29,097 nt of DNA from an uncultured Porphyromonadaceae bacterium. GTDB lineage: Bacteria; Bacteroidota; Bacteroidia; Bacteroidales; Muribaculaceae. Within the stretch, counting starts at the first letter, position 1; each line of letters opens with the position of its first letter. Shown here piece by piece: positions 25,234 through 29,097 of this stretch. Both the position numbers and the translations under genes were made by a program. The notes beneath the pieces were generated by a model that was not told the DNA's origin, did not search any database, and saw only the letters and a program-made list of their open reading frames with translations. Location of the stretch: assembly GCA_900544305.1 (NCBI GenBank), contig UQUV01000036.1, forward strand, positions 1 to 29,097, read 5' to 3'.

Positions 25234-25776
25234 TCAGTTCCTGCCGAGGAAGTCGGCAAGTTTGTTTTTTGCTCTTGACAAGTGGGATTTCACCGTGCCT
25301 TCCGGCAGCGATGTAATCGCCACTATGTCCTTTATCGGCTTGTCTTCCATGTAGAAGAGTATGATGATGCTCCGTTCCGTTTCGTTCAGGGCTTTCAGCG
25401 CCACCGCCACGTCCATGCGGGCATCGTCGGCGCGTTCCCTGTTGTCGGGCGGTTCGTCGCGGAAAGCGGTGGCATCCTCGCTGTCGCCCAATTCCTCTTT
25501 CCGTTTCCGTGCCCAGTCGTAGTATTCGTTGTAGGCTATCCGGTAGAGCCAGGTCTTGAATTTCGACAGTCCCTTGAAGCCCCGAATCGACAGGTAGGCT
25601 TTCAGAAACGTTTCCTGTGCGAGGTCGTCGCTCAAGGCGGCATTGCCTCCGCTCATGTTCAGGAAAAATCGTCGCATTTCCGATTGATACTCTTCAACAA
25701 GCCGCCCGAATGCCTCGCGGTCGTCAAACAGCGTGCATCGGGTGACCAGTTTAAGTTCCTCAATCTTTGAAAGCAT
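25234..25776 (-). CDS. ECF-type RNA polymerase sigma factor
   Basis: A 180-residue sigma-70 family factor of the extracytoplasmic-function class. Region 2 is visible in LSDDLAQETFLKAYLSIRGF and SKFKTWLYRIAYNEYYDWARKRKEE, the latter the -10 recognition helix. Region 4 is LNETERSIIILFYMEDKPIKDIVAITSLPEGTVKSHLSRAKNKL, with a typical helix-turn-helix. The two are joined by an acidic linker (GDSEDATAFRDEPPDNRERADDARMD). It should direct RNA polymerase to a small regulon, probably envelope genes, under control of the neighbouring membrane protein. Its start overlaps the upstream gene by 17 bp, so translation is likely coupled. The target promoters are not visible here. Confidence 0.93.
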   Translation of the reverse strand: MLSKIEELKLVTRCTLFDDREAFGRLVEEYQSEMRRFFLNMSGGNAALSDDLAQETFLKAYLSIRGFKGLSKFKTWLYRIAYNEYYDWARKRKEELGDSEDATAFRDEPPDNRERADDARMDVAVALKALNETERSIIILFYMEDKPIKDIVAITSLPEGTVKSHLSRAKNKLADFLGRN

Positions 25777-26383
25777 TGTCGTTGTTTTCTGCTACGGGTT
25801 GCGTTTCGGATGGATTTTCTTCTTTTTTATTGTTGTTCTTGCGTTCCACAAGGTAGACCACCAGTTTGCCCAGACCAATCAGGAAAATCATGGAGCAAAG
25901 TGCTGCCACTTCCATGTTGCCGTTGATGATGAAGAACAGAGTCACGCCTACTCCCACGGCCATAATGGTGCAGGCTGAGCGGAGTGTGGCTGTTTTGGAA
26001 ACGGGTTTCGGCTGTTCGTAGAACACGTATTCCGGCAGTTGATAGTGGTTTTCGATGGCTTTTTCCACCATGTTGTATTTCATGCGGCGGCGTTTGGTAG
26101 TATGCCAGAAAGCGATGGCAACAACTGCGCAAGCCAACAGGAACGGCATGATAATGGCCGCCAATGGAATCATCAGGGCAAGAATTTCTTCAACGGATCC
26201 CGAATCGTTGTCAGTTTTGTTCATTTCCTGATGGACAATGTCCTGGATGGTGGATGTCAGTTCTGCCTGACGGATAGAATCGGCAGCGGCGATGGCTGCA
26301 CTGTCTGCTTTTTCGGCTGCTACTCCCGGCATTGCCATCAAAAGGGCAAACGCCATTACTGCAAAAATAAGAAATCGTTTCAT
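25760..26383 (-). CDS. Membrane protein, DUF6249-like, first gene of the sigma operon
   Basis: This 207-residue protein has an N-terminal signal or anchor (MKRFLIFAVMAFALLMAMPGVAA). A helical extracytoplasmic stretch (DSIRQAELTSTIQDIVHQEMNK) leads to a membrane helix (about 56-83, then the basic HTTKRRRMK). The segment KYNMVEKAIENHYQLPEYVF, two further helices and a charged C-terminal tail follow. The pattern fits the DUF6249 family of Bacteroidetes, recalled without search. A longer ORF starts at 26485 but would begin outside the likely transcript, so the signal-peptide start at 26383 is chosen. It overlaps the sigma gene by 17 bp, which suggests a shared role in envelope sensing; that is inference. 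Confidence 0.75.
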   Translation of the reverse strand: MKRFLIFAVMAFALLMAMPGVAAEKADSAAIAAADSIRQAELTSTIQDIVHQEMNKTDNDSGSVEEILALMIPLAAIIMPFLLACAVVAIAFWHTTKRRRMKYNMVEKAIENHYQLPEYVFYEQPKPVSKTATLRSACTIMAVGVGVTLFFIINGNMEVAALCSMIFLIGLGKLVVYLVERKNNNKKEENPSETQPVAENNDNAFKD

Positions 26384-26403
26384 ATCGTTTTTGTTTGTTG
26401 GTT

Positions 26404-26460
26404 TTTTCGGTTTTCTGTGCATTAGACGTGACGACACAGCCGAAAAGTTGCACCAAGGTA
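26404..26460 (-). promoter_or_regulatory. 5' leader hairpin and weak -7 element of the sigma operon
   Basis: On the minus strand TACCTTGG (complement of 26453-26460) is near the TAnnTTTG consensus. Right after it the leader can fold: 26440-26446 pairs with 26404-26410 (CCGAAAA/TTTTCGG) and CACAG (26435-26439) with CTGTG (26415-26419), with a 4-nt bulge and a 15-nt loop. The hairpin would begin almost at the transcript's 5' end. Confidence 0.4.
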
Positions 26461-26499
26461 AGAAAAAAATGAGAATTTTTTTCACTGATTTATATTTCC

Positions 26500-26507
26500 T
26501 AAATTTG
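26500..26507 (+). promoter_or_regulatory. -7 element of the MATE transporter gene
   Basis: TAAATTTG matches TAnnTTTG exactly and lies 37 bp before the start codon. The expected -33 position holds a T-rich run rather than TTG. Confidence 0.55.
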
Positions 26508-26544
26508 CAGTCGAATTGAAACCTTGTTAAAATGAAGTTGCGGT

Positions 26545-27873
26545 ATGGAACAGTTTTCGTATAAAAAAATCTGGTTGATAGCTTATCCGATATTGATTAG
26601 TCTGGTGATGGAACAGCTTATCGGTTTGACCGACACTGCTTTCATGGGACGTGTAGGCGAAATTGAGTTGGGTGCTTCGGCTATTGCCGGCGTATATTTT
26701 CTGGTGATATTCATGGCGGGGCTCGGCTTCAGTGTCGGCGCGCAGATTCTGATGGCGCGGCGAAACGGAGAGGGCAACTACAGCCAGATTGGTGGCGTGT
26801 TCTATCAAGGGCTCTTTTTCCTGTTGGGACTGGCTACGCTGTTTTTCACGTTGTCGCAACTCTTTTCCGACGAAATACTGTCGTGGATGATTGCTTCCGA
26901 CAAGGTGCGCGAGAAGGCGGTCGACTATATCGACTGGCGTGTCTACGGCTTCTTTTTCTCGTTTGCCTGTGCCATGTTCCGTGCCTTCTATGTCGGTACG
27001 ACACAGACAAAAACACTGACACTCAACTCCATAGTAATGGTGCTGTCGAACGTGGTGTTCAACTATATTCTCGTGTTCGGTAAGTTGGGCTTCCCTGCCT
27101 TCGGCATTGCCGGTGCGGCGATGGGTTCGTCGCTGGCCGAACTGGTGTCGCTGCTGTTCTTTATTATCTATACTCGCAGCCGCATCGACTATCGCAAATA
27201 CGGATTGAATATCGTGCCGCGGGTGAATTTCCCGGAACTGAAGAAAATTCTGAATGTGGCCTTGTGGATTATGGTGCAGAACTTTATTTCGCTTTCCACA
27301 TGGTTCATCTTCTTCGTATATATTGAGCATCTCGGTGAACGAGCTCTTGCTATTACCAACGTGGTACGCAGTCTGTCGGGATTCCTGTTTATGATTGTCG
27401 TGGCATTTGCTTCCACTTGCAGTTCGTTGGTGAGCAACATCATCGGAGCCGGAAAAAAAGAGCTTGTCGGTGAAGTCATAAAACGTCACGTCAAGCTCTC
27501 CTTTGCCATTATTGTTCCGTTGATTGCCGTTTTCTCGTTGTTTCCTCAGCTGTTTATCGCTATCTACACCGATATTCCTGAACTGATTGAAGCGGCTGTT
27601 CCGTCATTGTGGGTGATGTGTGCCTCGTATGCGGTCATCATTCCTGCCAATGTCTATTTCAACAGCGTTTCCGGTTCGGGCAACACAAAAACGGCATTCG
27701 GCCTCGAACTGATAGCGCTGGTGGTGTATATGATATACATAACCATCACGATTCTTATTCTTCGCATCGACGTTGCCTGGGCATGGACTTCGGAATGGGT
27801 CTACGGTGCGGCAATGTTCGTGCTTTGCTACCGCTATATGAAGAGCGGCAAGTGGCAGAACCGTGTGATTTAA
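26545..27873 (+). CDS. MATE family multidrug/cation antiporter
   Basis: The 442-residue inner-membrane protein has about twelve hydrophobic helices in two related halves. The N-terminal signature is IAYPILISLVMEQLIGLTDTAFMGRVGEIELGASAIAG, with the family's early Pro and Asp. The first half has GLGFSVGAQILMARRNGEG; the second has the matching VAFASTCSSLVSNIIGAGKKEL. MATE proteins export drugs or metabolites in exchange for sodium or protons; the substrate is unknown. The start at 26545 follows a -7 element by about 37 bp. The gene ends with its stop codon overlapping that of the threonine aldolase on the other strand. Confidence 0.93.
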   Translation: MEQFSYKKIWLIAYPILISLVMEQLIGLTDTAFMGRVGEIELGASAIAGVYFLVIFMAGLGFSVGAQILMARRNGEGNYSQIGGVFYQGLFFLLGLATLFFTLSQLFSDEILSWMIASDKVREKAVDYIDWRVYGFFFSFACAMFRAFYVGTTQTKTLTLNSIVMVLSNVVFNYILVFGKLGFPAFGIAGAAMGSSLAELVSLLFFIIYTRSRIDYRKYGLNIVPRVNFPELKKILNVALWIMVQNFISLSTWFIFFVYIEHLGERALAITNVVRSLSGFLFMIVVAFASTCSSLVSNIIGAGKKELVGEVIKRHVKLSFAIIVPLIAVFSLFPQLFIAIYTDIPELIEAAVPSLWVMCASYAVIIPANVYFNSVSGSGNTKTAFGLELIALVVYMIYITITILILRIDVAWAWTSEWVYGAAMFVLCYRYMKSGKWQNRVI

Positions 27874-28907
27874 CAATTCTGTACTTCAGTAATCAATTGT
27901 TCTACGGCCTCGTCGGTGGTTGCCCAGCTGGTGCATATGCGGATGAGTGTCAGCCCTTTGCCTACCTCGGCATTCGATATTGAGAAAATAAAGTTGTCCG
28001 ACAGGCGGCGGAGCATTTCGTCGGGCATCAGCGCAAACTGCTGGTTGGTGGTCGACGCGTTGAGCATTTTTACGCCTTTGGCTTCCAATGCCTTCCGTAT
28101 GCGCATAGCCTGTTCGTTGGCATGGCGGGCGATTTCCGTATAGAGTCCGTTTTCAAGCAGCGTGGTGAACTGCACTCCCAGCAGACGGCCTTTGGCAAGC
28201 AGTCCGGAGGTCTGTTTTATCATATAGCGGAAACAGTTGTCGATGTCGCTGTCGGTGATGACGATGGCTTCGCCGAAAAGTGCGCCTACTTTTGTTCCGC
28301 CGATGTAGAACACGTCGCTCAGGCGGGCAATGTCGGCCAAAGTCACGTCGTTGCCTTCGGCTGTCAGTCCGTAGCCCATCCGTGCGCCGTCGACAAACAG
28401 CGGCAGGTCATATTCGCGGCAGGCTTCGCTCAGCTCTTCCAGCTCGTCTTTCGTATAGAGTGTTCCCACTTCCGTAGGAAAAGAAATATAGACCATTCCC
28501 GGCTGTACGCAGTGTTCCTGGTCGGGGTCGGTGGCATGGGCGCGGCAAAGGTCACGCACCTGTTCTGCCGTGATTTTTCCGTCGGTGCCCGGTAATGTCA
28601 GCACTTTGTGTCCGGTCGATTCGATTGCTCCCGTTTCGTGTACGGCAATATGTCCGCTGTCGGCGGCAATCACACCCTGATAGGGGCGTAGCGTAGCGGC
28701 GATGACGGTTTTGTTGGCCTGTGTTCCTCCGACGAGGAAATGCACTCCGGCGGCAGGAGCATTGCAAAGTTTTCGGATGAGTTCGGCTGCATGTTCGCAG
28801 TAGGGGTCGTTGCCGTATCCGGCAGTCTGTTCCATATTCGTTTCGCAGAGCCGCTGCATGATGGCTGGATGGGCTCCTTCGGTGTAGTCACATTCAAAGT
28901 GTATCAT
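27870..28907 (-). CDS. ltaE: Low-specificity L-threonine aldolase
   Basis: This PLP-dependent fold-type I enzyme splits L-threonine or L-allo-threonine into glycine and acetaldehyde. The 345-residue length is standard. The motifs are clear: ETNMEQTAGYGNDPYC at the N-terminus, VGGTQANKTVIA (phosphate binding), HIAVHETGAIE with the ring-stacking His, FVDGARMGYG (Asp173 contacts the pyridine N), and FYIGGTKVGALFGE with the Schiff-base lysine Lys206. Some family members act on other beta-hydroxy amino acids, so substrate range is open. A consensus promoter sits at 28935-28965. It produces glycine, though glyS at the far end of the window is not linked to it. Convergent with the MATE gene. Confidence 0.9.
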   Translation of the reverse strand: MIHFECDYTEGAHPAIMQRLCETNMEQTAGYGNDPYCEHAAELIRKLCNAPAAGVHFLVGGTQANKTVIAATLRPYQGVIAADSGHIAVHETGAIESTGHKVLTLPGTDGKITAEQVRDLCRAHATDPDQEHCVQPGMVYISFPTEVGTLYTKDELEELSEACREYDLPLFVDGARMGYGLTAEGNDVTLADIARLSDVFYIGGTKVGALFGEAIVITDSDIDNCFRYMIKQTSGLLAKGRLLGVQFTTLLENGLYTEIARHANEQAMRIRKALEAKGVKMLNASTTNQQFALMPDEMLRRLSDNFIFSISNAEVGKGLTLIRICTSWATTDEAVEQLITEVQNC

Positions 28908-28934
28908 AATAGCTTTTTTCTATGTAGAATAATG

Positions 28935-28965
28935 CAAATTTAGTGTGAGCGGAAAACATGGTCAA
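28935..28965 (-). promoter_or_regulatory. Promoter of the threonine aldolase gene
   Basis: On the minus strand TTG (complement of 28963-28965), a 20-bp spacer and TAAATTTG (complement of 28935-28942) match the full consensus. Start codon about 28 bp downstream. Confidence 0.8.
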
Positions 28966-29004
28966 GGGCAGTATGAATTTTTTGATTTTTTTATACTTGA
29001 TGCG

Positions 29005-29034
29005 TTGTGCTTTGGGGGTAATCTATTACTTTTG
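29005..29034 (+). promoter_or_regulatory. Rightward promoter at the window edge
   Basis: TTG at 29005-29007, a 19-bp spacer and TACTTTTG at 29027-29034 fit the consensus. No ORF of note follows in the last 63 bp, so the served gene lies beyond the window. Confidence 0.55.
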
Positions 29035-29097
29035 ACGGAAAAATTTAAGTACATGACAAAAATTTGAAGACATTGATTTTGGGGACGTAAGTCGGTC

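Noticed and set aside
26384..26485. N-terminal extension of the DUF6249-like protein by 34 codons
   Set aside because: It would hide the signal peptide behind a basic segment and would start upstream of the likely promoter.
26527..27489. A 320-codon minus-strand frame opposite the MATE gene
   Set aside because: The frame is rich in His, Gln and Arg, has no domain, and the plus strand encodes a complete MATE transporter.

Overview
This window looks like a chromosomal segment of a Bacteroidales bacterium, probably from a Prevotella-like or related T9SS-bearing lineage. The evidence is: promoters of the Bacteroidetes type (TTG, about 20 bp, TAnnTTTG) ahead of several genes; no obvious Shine-Dalgarno sequences; a single-chain glycyl-tRNA synthetase; a large TonB-dependent receptor with an N-terminal carboxypeptidase-regulatory-like domain; two proteins with type IX secretion (Por) C-terminal sorting domains; and a BspA-type leucine-rich repeat protein. 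The genus cannot be fixed from the sequence alone. No insertion sequence, integrase, CRISPR array, tRNA or rRNA was recognised.

Layout. (1) 88-1629 (-): glycyl-tRNA synthetase with a structured leader. (2) 1903-6491 (+): a compact run of topoisomerase IV subunit A (parC), an exported DUF3316-like protein and an S41-protease lipoprotein, closed by a perfect 10-bp hairpin at 6545. (3) 6602-8620 (-): BspA-like LRR protein with a T9SS tail. (4) 8812-13609 (-): a tightly packed operon of two rhomboid proteases, a membrane-anchored endonuclease/exonuclease/phosphatase (EEP) family protein and an M3 peptidyl-dipeptidase, ending in a 13-bp hairpin terminator. (5) 14003-14275 (+): HU-family DNA-binding protein with a textbook promoter and its own terminator. 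(6) 14614-16560 (-): gyrB. (7) 16791-17041 (+): a short, apparently self-contained transcription unit with a 35-codon ORF that is easily overlooked. (8) 17215-24684 (-): a four-gene envelope operon of TonB-dependent receptor, lamin-tail-like lipoprotein (DUF4876-like), outer-membrane barrel (DUF6850-like) and T9SS-secreted repeat protein, driven by a strong promoter at 24711-24741. (9) 24869-26383 (-): a small membrane protein, an ECF sigma factor and a probable two-helix sigma-regulating protein. (10) 26545-27873 (+) MATE transporter and 27870-28907 (-) threonine aldolase, converging with overlapping stop codons. A rightward promoter at 29005-29034 serves a gene beyond the window.

Most of the window is core housekeeping (translation, DNA topology, nucleoid) interleaved with envelope functions. 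The parts most worth a second look are the small transcription unit next to gyrB, the four-gene TonB/lipoprotein/barrel/T9SS operon with no SusD, and two related hairpin terminators, each sharing a conserved tail, behind the 3' ends of two separate operons. All domain assignments come from reading motifs by eye; no database search was run.
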